From Chloroflexota bacterium (GTDB lineage: Bacteria; Chloroflexota; Anaerolineae; Anaerolineales; UBA11858), in assembly GCA_018648225.1 (NCBI GenBank), contig JABGRQ010000156.1:1-46708 (forward strand): a DNA stretch of 46,708 nt, given 5' to 3'. Both the position numbers and the translations under genes were made by a program. A model generated the notes under the pieces. It saw nothing but the letters and a program-made list of their open reading frames with translations, was not told the DNA's origin and did not search any database. Positions 8,434 to 17,362 of the stretch are shown here, in pieces. Position 1 is the stretch's first letter. Each line of letters starts with the position of its first letter.

Positions 8434-9405
8434 TTACTCCAACTCCAGCAAGTGCTCAGTATGCACCGAGCGGCGGCTGCCGGTTTCGCAGCGCAAAATG
8501 ATCGAATCGGTTTCAGCCATTGCGCCGCTGTAATGCACACCATTCAGCACACCCCCATTACTGATTCCTGTAGCTGCAAAATAGATACTATTCCCGTTTA
8601 CCAACTCGTTGCTGGTGAGGATTTGTTGCCTATCCAGCCCGGCGACGCGTACAGCTTCGGCCTCCTCAGGCGATTGCGGAGCCAGGCGTCCCAACATGGC
8701 CCCGCGGAGTGATTTAACTGCACAGGCTGCAATCACCCCCTCCGACACGCCGCCGATGCCCATGAGAATATCCACATTCAAATCCTGACTGGCAGCCATC
8801 AGCGCACCTGAAACATCCCCGTGGCTGCGAGCAATCACGCGCGCGCCGGTCGCCTGAATTTCTTTAATCAGGTCTGCGTGACGCGGCCGGTCGAGTACAA
8901 AAACCACCAGATCGCGCACATGCTTGTTCGTAACGCGCGCCACCAGAGCCAGCGTCCACGCCGCGGGGGCATCCATACACTCCGGGACGAGGGCCTCGGC
9001 GGCCCGGCTCCCCACAATAATTTTTTCCATATACACCGCGGGAGCAGGCGCCCACATCGAGCCGCGCGGCGCAATTCCAGCAACTGAAATCGCTCCGGGG
9101 CTACCTTTGATGAGCAAGCTGGTGCCATCAATCGGATCGGCTACAATATCCATGGGAGGGCCTTTTCGGTTGCCAATATGATTTCCGCTGTTGAGGGGCG
9201 ATGCCAACCCCAAACGGCCTTCTTCCCCAATTACAATGCAGCCATCTACATCCAGCGTGTTGAAGGTATCTGCCATTGCAGCGGTAGCCGTGAGGTTAGC
9301 GGCAATCGGATCGCCGCGCCCCATCCAGCGTCCGGCGGCCAACGCCGCGGCTTCGGTTACTCGCACCAGGCTCAAGCCTAAATTGGGGGAAATTTTTTCG
9401 CTCAT
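8434..9405 (-). CDS. glpX: Class II fructose-1,6-bisphosphatase (GlpX)
   Basis: Hydrolyses fructose-1,6-bisphosphate to fructose-6-phosphate in gluconeogenesis. The family signatures are visible in order: AAALAAGRWMGRGD, VIGEEGRLG (metal-binding acidic pair), DPIDGTSLLIKG (the lithium-sensitive phosphatase DPxDGT motif) and the GGVSEGVIAACAVKSLRG segment. At 323 residues it is the normal length. An AGGA element precedes the start. It lies 2.5 kb from a phosphofructokinase that runs the opposite reaction, from the opposite strand. Confidence 0.93.
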   Translation of the reverse strand: MSEKISPNLGLSLVRVTEAAALAAGRWMGRGDPIAANLTATAAMADTFNTLDVDGCIVIGEEGRLGLASPLNSGNHIGNRKGPPMDIVADPIDGTSLLIKGSPGAISVAGIAPRGSMWAPAPAVYMEKIIVGSRAAEALVPECMDAPAAWTLALVARVTNKHVRDLVVFVLDRPRHADLIKEIQATGARVIARSHGDVSGALMAASQDLNVDILMGIGGVSEGVIAACAVKSLRGAMLGRLAPQSPEEAEAVRVAGLDRQQILTSNELVNGNSIYFAATGISNGGVLNGVHYSGAMAETDSIILRCETGSRRSVHTEHLLELE

Positions 9406-9461
9406 CTATTTATCCTGAAAAACTGCATTATCTTTGTTCATCATGACACTCACAAGCTGCT

Positions 9462-11582
9462 CTACGCGTCAACCGCTTCTAATAGACCGGCATTTTCCCA
9501 GGCTAATAACCCGCCGCGCAACACGCGCACGCTTGGATAACCTTGTTGCGCGAAGAGATACGTCACCCGCGTGCTGCGTCTGCCCCCATGGCATACAAAA
9601 ACAACATTTTCATTGATCTCAATTTGGTCGGTATCCGCAAGCAGGTTCGATAAGGGGCGTGATTCTGCCTGCGGTATGTGTTTGCGCTTAAACTCGCGCG
9701 GTTCGCGCACATCAATAATCCGCGGCGGGCTGGGAGTATGCAGTTCAACCCATAGCTCCAGCGGTGGAACCCCCGCTACATCTCCGGCAGGAATCTCAGT
9801 CTTGATGGACAACTCCAAGGCATGTTCTGCCTTTTTGGGAAGATTCTGACATTCCAGAAAAACATGCTGACTACACTCATAAACGCAAATCGCCGGATCG
9901 AGAATGCGATGATAGAGAAAACTAATCGCGTGTTCGTAGCGCAGGCAGTGGTCTTCACCCAGCTTCTCGATAAAACCGGTGCTTTGCATCATTTTTAATA
10001 CGGGTGGTTGAATGCGCATCAAGAAAATATCGCCGCCGCGCTCGCGCATATAGTCCACGATACTTTCCAGGGTGTGAATCCCACTGATGTCGCATTGGTG
10101 AACGCTGTTCAACCGCAGCAGCAAAAAGCGCTGGCCGGGATGCTCATCCAAATGCGCTCGCAGAGTTTCTTCCACATGGTTGACCGCGCCGAAATACAAA
10201 TCGCCGAGAATATCGAAAATGGCTAATTGTGGGCAGTGAGCTTTATCGGGCTGATAACTGAAATGACGAAAATTCTGAGCGGGCAGCACGGGCACAACGC
10301 TGGGGACGCTGGTGCGCAAAATATAAATCGCCAGGGAAAGCATGATCCCAGTTAGCACAGCAAATTGCAACGGCAGGAACAGTGTTGCCAAAAAAGTGGC
10401 TATCATAATGAACCGGTCGCCACGGGTGCCTTGCAAAATGCGCCGGATTTCCACCTGATCCACCATGCTATAGGCCGTGACGATGAGTACCCCTGCCAGA
10501 GCTGTGCGTGGAATATAAGCCGCTAGCGGGCCAAAGGCCAGCATGAAGATGAGTACAAAAATCCCGGAGAAAATACTGGCAATCGGGGTGCGTGCTCCGG
10601 CATCGTAGTTGATGCCAGAGCGGGTAAATGAGCCTGATACGGTATAGCCTGAAAATAGGCCGCAGGCAATATTGGCTAAGCCCTGTCCCACAAATTCCTG
10701 GTTGCTATCGAGACGTTGCCCGGATATGCTGGCGATGGAGCGCGAGATGGCAATTGCCTCCACCAGCCCGATGGCGCCTAACGCCAGCGCGCCGGTTGAA
10801 AGTTCCCCGATGACGGCCAAATCCAGTTTCAGCTTGCTGAGGGGAGGCAGGCTGCGGGGTAGTTCACCGATAATTTTGACACCCTGTTGATCAAGATGGA
10901 ACATACCGACGACTGCCCCGGCGATAATCATGGCGATGAGAGGGGCAGGCCATTTGGGTTTTAACGCACGCACCAGAAGAATGAGTAAAATAGCGGCAAG
11001 GCCAACCCCAAAGCTGATAATATGCGTCTCCATGATGTGCAGACTAATCTCTTTAAGCGTGAGCAATAGCGATGGCGTGCTGGCAATATTTAAATTCAGT
11101 AAATGGCGCAGTTGGTTCGCGCCAATTAAAACCCCTGCTCCGGCGGTAAACCCAATAATGACCGAGTCGGAGATAAAGTTGACCATAATCCCCATGCGAG
11201 CCATACCCAGCGCCAAACGAAAAATGCCCACCATGATGGCCATTAAGCCCGCGATCGCCAGAAATTCCGGAGAGCCGGGTTGTGCCAACGGCAACAAAAT
11301 GGTCAGCACCAGCAGCGAAGTTGTATTGGTGGGGCCCGTATGAAGGTGATTCGATGCGCCCCACAACGCCCCAACGATGGAAGCCACAATCGCAGAATAC
11401 AGCCCGATTTGCGGCGGCAATTCGGCAATCATGGCGAAGGCAATCGCTTGAGGCAACATCACAATCGCTACAGTCAACCCGGCGATGAGATCGGGGCGCA
11501 GATCGCCGCGGTCGTAGTTTTTCAGCAAGAAATACGGACGGGTGAGGTAACATGAGGCGTTTTTTAAGATTTGGAGATTCAT
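9462..11582 (-). CDS. SulP-family anion transporter with STAS and C-terminal rhodanese domains
   Basis: Membrane transporter, probably for sulfate, bicarbonate or another anion. Residues about 20-420 form the SulP core with roughly ten or more hydrophobic helices (start RPDLIAGLTVAIVMLPQAIAFA; GYTVSGSFTRSGINYDAGARTP in the middle). A STAS domain follows (about 455-560, with HQCDISGIHTLE). The last 110 residues are a rhodanese domain whose loop FVCHGGRRST places a cysteine at about 664, so the persulfide-forming residue is kept. The SulP-STAS-rhodanese order hints at sulfur chemistry coupled to transport, but the substrate cannot be read from sequence. Confidence 0.9.
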   Translation of the reverse strand: MNLQILKNASCYLTRPYFLLKNYDRGDLRPDLIAGLTVAIVMLPQAIAFAMIAELPPQIGLYSAIVASIVGALWGASNHLHTGPTNTTSLLVLTILLPLAQPGSPEFLAIAGLMAIMVGIFRLALGMARMGIMVNFISDSVIIGFTAGAGVLIGANQLRHLLNLNIASTPSLLLTLKEISLHIMETHIISFGVGLAAILLILLVRALKPKWPAPLIAMIIAGAVVGMFHLDQQGVKIIGELPRSLPPLSKLKLDLAVIGELSTGALALGAIGLVEAIAISRSIASISGQRLDSNQEFVGQGLANIACGLFSGYTVSGSFTRSGINYDAGARTPIASIFSGIFVLIFMLAFGPLAAYIPRTALAGVLIVTAYSMVDQVEIRRILQGTRGDRFIMIATFLATLFLPLQFAVLTGIMLSLAIYILRTSVPSVVPVLPAQNFRHFSYQPDKAHCPQLAIFDILGDLYFGAVNHVEETLRAHLDEHPGQRFLLLRLNSVHQCDISGIHTLESIVDYMRERGGDIFLMRIQPPVLKMMQSTGFIEKLGEDHCLRYEHAISFLYHRILDPAICVYECSQHVFLECQNLPKKAEHALELSIKTEIPAGDVAGVPPLELWVELHTPSPPRIIDVREPREFKRKHIPQAESRPLSNLLADTDQIEINENVVFVCHGGRRSTRVTYLFAQQGYPSVRVLRGGLLAWENAGLLEAVDA

Positions 11583-11597
11583 AGTTGTTTCGATTCG

Positions 11598-11612
11598 CAG
11601 TATACAATACTG
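11598..11612. promoter_or_regulatory. Small dyad and possible -10 upstream of the SulP gene
   Basis: CAGTAT-ACA-ATACTG is a perfect 6-bp dyad ending 16 bases from the SulP start codon. On the - strand it contains TATACT, a plausible -10. No convincing -35 was found. Confidence 0.3.
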
Positions 11613-11726
11613 GCGAGCATACTATAACGCGAACAGCCTTATCGGTAAAGAATTCGTGAGCGGATCGCGGTAAAATTTAGTCAAACGATATTTTTATGTG
11701 AGCTATACTATATCCAGCAAAGGTAA

Positions 11727-11839
11727 TTGCTCAGGCTAATGCCTTCGCAGAGAGAATTCCGAAAAAAGGGGTGTGCGTGGGGGCATACGCCCCCACGCAC
11801 ACCCCTTTTTTTGGCCTCTTCCTGTTCGAGGCTGAGCAA
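11727..11839. repeat. Very long hairpin in the divergent SulP/phosphofructokinase region
   Basis: A perfect 23-bp stem spans 11762-11784 and 11789-11811 with a 4-base loop. It begins with six A, ends in seven T and has a GGGGTGTGCGTGGGGG core. An outer pair, TTGCTCAGGCT (11727-11737) and AGGCTGAGCAA (11829-11839), pairs over 11 bases with one mismatch, giving a cruciform of about 113 bp. A related hairpin with a GGGGTATGTGG core lies at 29206-29254. Because both flanking genes point away, it terminates neither; it may be an insulator, a 5'-leader structure or a mobile repeat. The rest of this 336-base gap holds only weak promoter-like sequence (TACAAT at 11874). Confidence 0.8.
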
Positions 11840-11918
11840 TCACCAGAAAAGTTAGAAACACTATAAATTTAACTACAATACGCGGCGCATCGGCGCGCGA
11901 GAAAGAGACAACATTATC

Positions 11919-14150
11919 ATGATAAAACGAATAGTAGTTTTTACGAGCGGCGGCGATGCCCAGGGCATGAATGCCGCGGTGCGTTCGGTTGTCCGCACCG
12001 GGTTAGAGCACGGCCTGGAAGTGTATGCCATCTACGAAGGTTACCAGGGCATGGTCGATGGCGGCGAGAGAATTCGTAAAATGGATTGGGATTCAGTCGG
12101 GGGTATTTTGCAAGGCGGCGGCACAGTCATTGGAACGGCGCGCTGTGATGATTTCCGTCAACGCGCCGGACGCTTGATTGCAGCCAGAAATTTGATCGAA
12201 CGCGGCATCGAGGGGCTGGTCGTCATTGGGGGGGATGGCTCACTCACCGGGGCGAATCTCTTCCGGCAGGAGTGGCCCGGTCTGGTGGCAGAACTCGCCC
12301 AAAGCGGAGCAATCACCCCCGAGCAAGCCAACGCTCATCCGAATCTGCTGATTGTCGGGATGGTTGGGTCCATCGACAATGATTTCACCGGAACGGATAT
12401 GACCATCGGCACCGATTCTGCGCTGCATCGCATCACCGAGGCCGTGGACGCGCTCACCAGCACGGCAGCCAGCCATCAGCGCACGTTTGTCGTCAAAGTG
12501 ATGGGGCGCAATTGTGGCTACCTGGCGCTGATGGGCGCACTGGCCTGCGGCGCCGATTGGGTGCTGATTCCCGAAAATCCGCCTGATGTAGAAAACTGGC
12601 AGCATGTGATGGCCGAGCGTTTGCGGGCTGGTCGTGCTGCCGGACGCCGCGACAGCATTGTGGTTTTGGCCGAAGGTGCGCGTGACCGAGATGGCAACTA
12701 TATTGGCAGCAGCGATGTACAACGCGTCCTTGAAGAACGTCTGGGCGAAGATGTGCGCGTGACGGTCTTGGGGCATGTGCAACGCGGCGGACGCCCCAGC
12801 GCTTTCGACCGCAATCTGGGTACATTTTTGGGCTATGATGCTGTCCAGGCGCTCATGGAAGCGCAGCCCGACGATGAACCGCTGCATATTGGCATTACCG
12901 GAAATCGCATTACCCGCAAACCCCTGATGGCCTGTGTCGAAACTACACAGGCCGTTGCGCAAGCCATTGCCGCTAAAGATTACGAAAAAGCGATGCAGTT
13001 GCGCAGCTCCAGTTTTACGGATGCCTTCAACACGCTAATGGTCATGGTGCGCGCCTTGCCACACCCCCCCGCACCAGGGCAAAAACGCTTCCGGATTGGC
13101 GTACTCAATGCGGGCGCGCCCGCGCCGGGGATGAACACAGCCACGCGGGCTGCTATGCGCCTGGGGCTGGATCGCGGCCATATTATTTTAGGGATTGCCA
13201 ATGGTTTTGAGGGTTTCGCAGCCGGAGAGATTCGCGAACTTGCATGGATGAGCGCCAGTGGATGGGCTTCGCGCGGCGGCTCCGACCTGGGCACCAGCCG
13301 CCACCTGCCCAAAGGCAGCGACTTATATCAAATTGCCCGCAATATCGAAATCAATGAACTGGATGCCTTGCTGGTGATTGGCGGATGGAATGCCTACGAA
13401 GCCGCCAATAAGCTGTATAACGAGCGCACCAATTATCCCGCCTTCAATATCCCGGTTATTTGCGTGCCCGCTTCGATCAACAATAATTTACCCGGCTCGG
13501 AGTTAAGTATTGGGGCGGATTCGGCGTTGAATAGCATTGTGGATGCGGTTGACAAGATTAAACAATCGGCAGGGGCGACGCGGCGCTGCTTTGTGGTGGA
13601 AGTGATGGGCCACTGGTGCGGGTACCTGGCTCTGCTGGGGGGCATGGCAACGGGGGCAGAGCGGGTCTACATCAATGAAGAGGGGGTTACCCTCAGTGAT
13701 TTGCAACGCGATGTAGATACGTTGAGCCGCGGCTTTAAATTAGGCAAGCGCCTGGGGTTGATGATTCGCAACGAATATGCGAATTCAGTGTATTCCACCC
13801 ATTTTATGTGCGCGCTCTTCGAGGAAGAAGGGCAAGATTTATTCGATGTGCGCCCGGCTATTTTGGGGCATCAGCAACAGGGTGGCGATCCCTCCCCCTT
13901 TGACCGCATTCACGCCACGCGGCTCTCGCGGCTGGCGCTCAATTTTTTGATTGACGAATGCGAGGCTAATTCCACGCGCAGTTCGTTTATCGGATTGCAA
14001 GAAGGCAAATATCGCTACCATGCGATGCGCGATTTTGAGCGTATGGTCGATATGGAACATCAACGCCCGATCAACCAGTGGTGGATGGATTTACGCAAGA
14101 TCAACAGACTGTTAGCCCAACCCGCCCAGAGCGAGATGGTCGAAAAATAA
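11919..14150 (+). CDS. pfkA: Tandem-fused 6-phosphofructokinase of eukaryotic type
   Basis: Phosphorylates fructose-6-phosphate in glycolysis. Two PFK modules are fused in 743 residues. The N-half is catalytic: FTSGGDAQGMNA, GGDGS at 104-108 (the ATP-type glycine rather than the pyrophosphate-type aspartate) and SIDNDFTGTDMTIGTDSA with catalytic D153. The C-half (from about residue 390) keeps the fold but has lost catalysis: GGWNAYEA replaces GGDGS and INNNLPGS replaces IDND. This matches animal and fungal PFK, where the C-half became the allosteric site and also reads SNNVPGS, later GHxQQGGxPxPFDR. Usual bacterial PFK is a single half of about 320 residues. The start is weakly supported by AGAAAGAG. 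A bidirectional hairpin terminator follows. Confidence 0.93.
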   Translation: MIKRIVVFTSGGDAQGMNAAVRSVVRTGLEHGLEVYAIYEGYQGMVDGGERIRKMDWDSVGGILQGGGTVIGTARCDDFRQRAGRLIAARNLIERGIEGLVVIGGDGSLTGANLFRQEWPGLVAELAQSGAITPEQANAHPNLLIVGMVGSIDNDFTGTDMTIGTDSALHRITEAVDALTSTAASHQRTFVVKVMGRNCGYLALMGALACGADWVLIPENPPDVENWQHVMAERLRAGRAAGRRDSIVVLAEGARDRDGNYIGSSDVQRVLEERLGEDVRVTVLGHVQRGGRPSAFDRNLGTFLGYDAVQALMEAQPDDEPLHIGITGNRITRKPLMACVETTQAVAQAIAAKDYEKAMQLRSSSFTDAFNTLMVMVRALPHPPAPGQKRFRIGVLNAGAPAPGMNTATRAAMRLGLDRGHIILGIANGFEGFAAGEIRELAWMSASGWASRGGSDLGTSRHLPKGSDLYQIARNIEINELDALLVIGGWNAYEAANKLYNERTNYPAFNIPVICVPASINNNLPGSELSIGADSALNSIVDAVDKIKQSAGATRRCFVVEVMGHWCGYLALLGGMATGAERVYINEEGVTLSDLQRDVDTLSRGFKLGKRLGLMIRNEYANSVYSTHFMCALFEEEGQDLFDVRPAILGHQQQGGDPSPFDRIHATRLSRLALNFLIDECEANSTRSSFIGLQEGKYRYHAMRDFERMVDMEHQRPINQWWMDLRKINRLLAQPAQSEMVEK

Positions 14151-14151
14151 A

Positions 14152-14191
14152 TACAGCAGGTGGGCAAAACCCACCTGTTGTATTTATTTTT
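14152..14191. terminator. Bidirectional intrinsic terminator
   Basis: AAATACAGCAGGTGGG and CCCACCTGTTGTATTT pair almost perfectly around a 4-base loop, with A-rich and T-rich ends. It lies between the converging phosphofructokinase and ABC exporter genes and serves both. The right arm runs into the end of the exporter gene. Confidence 0.85.
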
Positions 14192-15968
14192 CGACCTTTT
14201 TACCTGTTTGCACACCCCATAGACCGGCGTATATTCCTGGGCTGGCAACCAGTTCGTCATGCGTGCCTTGTTCAACAAGCTGGCCGCGCTCCAATACGAA
14301 AATTTGGTCTGTATTGCGCACCGTGGAGAGTCGATGGGCAATGATGATAGTTGTACGCCCCACGGCAATATGTTCCAGCGAACGTTGAATCAGGGCTTCA
14401 GTCTCATTATCCACGGAAGAAGTCGCCTCATCCAGAATCAACACAGGCGGGTCTTTGAGTACCGCGCGGGCGATCGATATACGCTGGCGTTGCCCGCCAG
14501 AGAGCTTTTGTCCGCGTTCGCCGACGATGGTCTCATACCCCTGGGGGAGTTGCATAATAAAATCGTGCGCTTCGGCAATTTGGGCCGCTTCAATAATTTG
14601 CTCATCGGTGGCATCAAATGTGCCGTAGGCAATATTCTCGCGCACCGTGCCGTGGAATAGAAAAACATCCTGGCTGACAAATCCGATGGCCCGGCGCAGC
14701 GATTGTTTTTCCAGGGCGCGCAAGTCGTGCCCGTCTAGCTCTATGGCGCCTGATTGCACATCATAGAAGCGCAACAGCAGTTTTACCAGCGTACTTTTAC
14801 CCGCGCCCGTCGAGCCGACAATCCCCACACTTTGCCCTGCCTCAATATTCAGCGACAACCCTCGAATAACGGCTTGATCTTTGGCCGATTGATATTCAAA
14901 GCTCACATCTTTGAGCTGAATCGCCCCTTCTACGGTATCTACTTCTAAATTAGTATCACCACTGGGGATGGTTTGCTGTGTGTCCAACAAATCCAGCACC
15001 CGATCAGTGGAAGCCATCGCCCGCTGGTATAAATCCAGCGTATCTCCCAGGCGAGTGAGCGGCCAGAGTAAACGCTGGGTGATGAAGATCAATATGCTGT
15101 AAGTGGCTACGGCCAATTGACCACTGAGCGCCAACTGCCCGCCGAAGATGAGAATGGCAATGAAGCCGCTCATAATGACCATGCGGATCAGGGGCACAAA
15201 GGCTGAACTGAGGGTGATGGCATCGCGGTTGGCCTGACGATAATGGTTACTTTCAACGGTCAGGCTGGCAAGTTCGTGTGTTTCGGCGGTGTAGCTTTTA
15301 ATGGTGGCGATGCCGCTCAGGTTATTGGAAAGTTGTGCATTGAGGATGCCAACGCGCTCACGCACTTTTGCATATTTGGGGGCCAATGTACGCTGAAAGC
15401 GAATCGAACCCCAAACGATGATGGGCATTGGCAGCATCGCCATCCAGGCTACGCTGGGCGCGGTGTAAAAGAAAATGCCGCCGATCACCAATACGGTTGT
15501 GATAACCTGCCAGATGTCGTTGACCCCGCCGTTGAAGAAACGCTCAAGCTGGTTGATGTCGTCGTTGAGAATCGCCATCAGGCCGCCGGTGCTGCGGTCT
15601 TCAAAATAGGCCAGCTCGAGATGCTGCACATGGTCGTAAGCGTCAATGCGCAATTCGTGCTGCAAAGTTTGGGCCAGATTGCGCCAGGCGACTTGATATA
15701 AATACTGAAACGACGACTCGAAAACCCAGATAAAAACCGTCAACCCGGCCAGCGCCAGCAATTGATGGCCGGTATCTTTAATGCCAATACGGGCAATCAG
15801 CGAATCTTGCTGCTGCACGACCACATCTACCGCTGCGCCAATTAACATCGGCGGGGCCAGATCAAAGATTTTATTGAGTATGGAGTATAGCGAGGCGATG
15901 ATAATGCCGCGCCGCTGCTCGCGGGCGTAGGCCCACAAACGGGTGAGGGGGTGTTGTTTTTTTGTCAT
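14184..15968 (-). CDS. ABC exporter, fused membrane and ATPase domains
   Basis: Type IV ABC exporter half-transporter of 594 residues. The N-terminal 320 residues hold about six membrane helices. The ATPase part has Walker [11 protein letters not shown], signature [10 protein letters not shown], Walker [11 protein letters not shown] and the H-loop IIIAHRLS. It would work as a homodimer or with a second half encoded elsewhere, since only one is present. Its start overlaps the stop of the upstream FAD oxidoreductase gene by 4 bases (ATGA). The neighbours (FAD enzyme, methyltransferase, UDP-glucose dehydrogenase) suggest export of a lipid or glycan precursor, but multidrug export is equally possible. 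Confidence 0.9.
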   Translation of the reverse strand: MTKKQHPLTRLWAYAREQRRGIIIASLYSILNKIFDLAPPMLIGAAVDVVVQQQDSLIARIGIKDTGHQLLALAGLTVFIWVFESSFQYLYQVAWRNLAQTLQHELRIDAYDHVQHLELAYFEDRSTGGLMAILNDDINQLERFFNGGVNDIWQVITTVLVIGGIFFYTAPSVAWMAMLPMPIIVWGSIRFQRTLAPKYAKVRERVGILNAQLSNNLSGIATIKSYTAETHELASLTVESNHYRQANRDAITLSSAFVPLIRMVIMSGFIAILIFGGQLALSGQLAVATYSILIFITQRLLWPLTRLGDTLDLYQRAMASTDRVLDLLDTQQTIPSGDTNLEVDTVEGAIQLKDVSFEYQSAKDQAVIRGLSLNIEAGQSVGIVGSTGAGKSTLVKLLLRFYDVQSGAIELDGHDLRALEKQSLRRAIGFVSQDVFLFHGTVRENIAYGTFDATDEQIIEAAQIAEAHDFIMQLPQGYETIVGERGQKLSGGQRQRISIARAVLKDPPVLILDEATSSVDNETEALIQRSLEHIAVGRTTIIIAHRLSTVRNTDQIFVLERGQLVEQGTHDELVASPGIYAGLWGVQTGKKVEK

Positions 15969-17266
15969 ATCATCAACTGCGCCGCCCGGCGGCCAATCTC
16001 CACAGCGAAGTTGGTGCCGCGATCCCAGGGATAAACCTGGCTCATGCTGGCAAAGTACAATCCGGAAATTGGCGTTTCAATGGCGGGAATATTACGGGAA
16101 TGGTTGACCTCAGGGATCGGCTGCGCGTATCTGGTTTTGTGGAGCCAACTCTTGATGAGCCAATCGGACTCGAACCGGGGGTTGAACTGCCGCAAGGCAG
16201 GCAGATACTGTTCCAGAAGTTGATCCTGGCTAAGTTCGAAATAGGGATGATCGGTTTCGAGATAGTCGCCACAATAAACGATATGTTCTCCCCCAAAATG
16301 CTCCGCCGAGACATAATTAGTATGCTCTACCAATGCCAAAAAGGGGTACCCGGCATCTTTGGGAAGGCTAAACCAGTAGTAGCCTTCTTCGGAGAGTTGA
16401 TGTTTGAGCGATAGTGTGATGACAACTGCTCCCATCGATTTTAGATTCAACAGCCCGCGCAAATAATCGTCAGGGAGGGCTGGAACCAATTTTGCCATCA
16501 ACGCCGGGGATGTTGTGGAAAGTACCTTGTCGTAAGTGGGTTGAAGGTTGGATGTTACAGGTTGAAGGTCGGTCTGGCAGATCAGGCCAGTTTCATCACT
16601 TTGACGAATTTGACTCACCGCCGTATTAACGCATATTTCCACCCCCAGGCCGCGCAAAATTTCGGCGAAATCATCACAAAAAGCCTGAAAGCCCCCCTGA
16701 TACGTACCCAGCCGCGTGGTGCGGGCGTGCAAACGCGCCCAGAACCACGACATAGGTACATCTTTATAATGCGGGCCAAACTTGCCAATCAGCAACGGCT
16801 CCCACATTTTTTCATAAACGCGCTTCCCCGCCCATTTTTGAATCCAGGCGTGAGCGGTAATCTTCTCGAGGGCGCGCCAATTCTTCGTCAGGCGCAGGTA
16901 AACGCCTACCAGCCCGAAGCGGAGCTTATCCAGCCCCCAGCCCAGGCCGGGGAAAAGCAGCGCCTGAAGAATCGAATCGAAAGGATACCATTTTTCATTA
17001 TGAAGCAGAACGGTATAGGGGCGCGGGAATATAACTTTATCACTCAGGCCGAGTTCTTCGATCAGGCCGAGCATGTACTCGTCGGAGGCGAACCAATGAT
17101 GGTAAAACTTCTCTACCGACCAATCCCAATGGGGTTCTTTGAAACCCGAGGCCAGGCCACCCACCTTTTCGCTGGCTTCATAGATCGTAACACTGTGACC
17201 GGCGCGCACAAGATCATACGCGGCAGACATGCCCGCGATCCCCGCGCCAATAATAGCGATGTTCAT
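15965..17266 (-). CDS. FAD-dependent oxidoreductase (UDP-galactopyranose mutase / protoporphyrinogen oxidase-like)
   Basis: Flavoprotein of 433 residues with an N-terminal Rossmann motif [21 protein letters not shown] and the downstream GGLASGF signature of the amine-oxidase/NAD_binding_8 group. The C-terminal stretch [20 protein letters not shown] is the second FAD contact region. The exact reaction is not evident; proteins of this kind beside sugar-nucleotide genes are often linked to cell-surface glycan or lipid synthesis. Residues about 231-243 ([13 protein letters not shown]) are encoded by a dispersed GGTTGAAGGTT repeat inserted in frame. Translation is coupled to the ABC exporter downstream. 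Confidence 0.75.
   Translation of the reverse strand: MNIAIIGAGIAGMSAAYDLVRAGHSVTIYEASEKVGGLASGFKEPHWDWSVEKFYHHWFASDEYMLGLIEELGLSDKVIFPRPYTVLLHNEKWYPFDSILQALLFPGLGWGLDKLRFGLVGVYLRLTKNWRALEKITAHAWIQKWAGKRVYEKMWEPLLIGKFGPHYKDVPMSWFWARLHARTTRLGTYQGGFQAFCDDFAEILRGLGVEICVNTAVSQIRQSDETGLICQTDLQPVTSNLQPTYDKVLSTTSPALMAKLVPALPDDYLRGLLNLKSMGAVVITLSLKHQLSEEGYYWFSLPKDAGYPFLALVEHTNYVSAEHFGGEHIVYCGDYLETDHPYFELSQDQLLEQYLPALRQFNPRFESDWLIKSWLHKTRYAQPIPEVNHSRNIPAIETPISGLYFASMSQVYPWDRGTNFAVEIGRRAAQLMI
16538..16572. repeat. GGTTGAAGGTT repeat inside the FAD oxidoreductase gene
   Basis: Two copies of GGTTGAAGGT separated by about 12 bases, in frame within the gene. The same unit appears at 32197-32231, 43039-43103 and 43760-43822. 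Confidence 0.6.
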
Positions 17267-17278
17267 GATACTTCCTCC

Positions 17279-17360
17279 GTCATTCTGAGGAGCGGAGCGA
17301 CGAAGAATCTAGTGAAACGCTCTACGCTGCGCTAGACCCTTCGGCTACGCCTCAGGGCGA
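17279..17360. repeat. Dispersed GTCATTC repeat between methyltransferase and FAD genes
   Basis: Starts GTCATTCTGAGGAGCGGAGC, contains AGAATCTAGTGAAACGC and CTAGACCCTTCGGCTACGC, and ends CTCAGGGCGAC. It matches the family seen at 4658-4734 and 28192-28309. It fills nearly the whole intergenic gap. Confidence 0.65.
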
Positions 17361-17362
17361 CT

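Noticed and set aside
12231-12245. Phosphofructokinase as pyrophosphate-dependent
   Set aside because: The motif is GGDGS, with glycine where PPi-dependent enzymes have aspartate, so ATP use is more likely.
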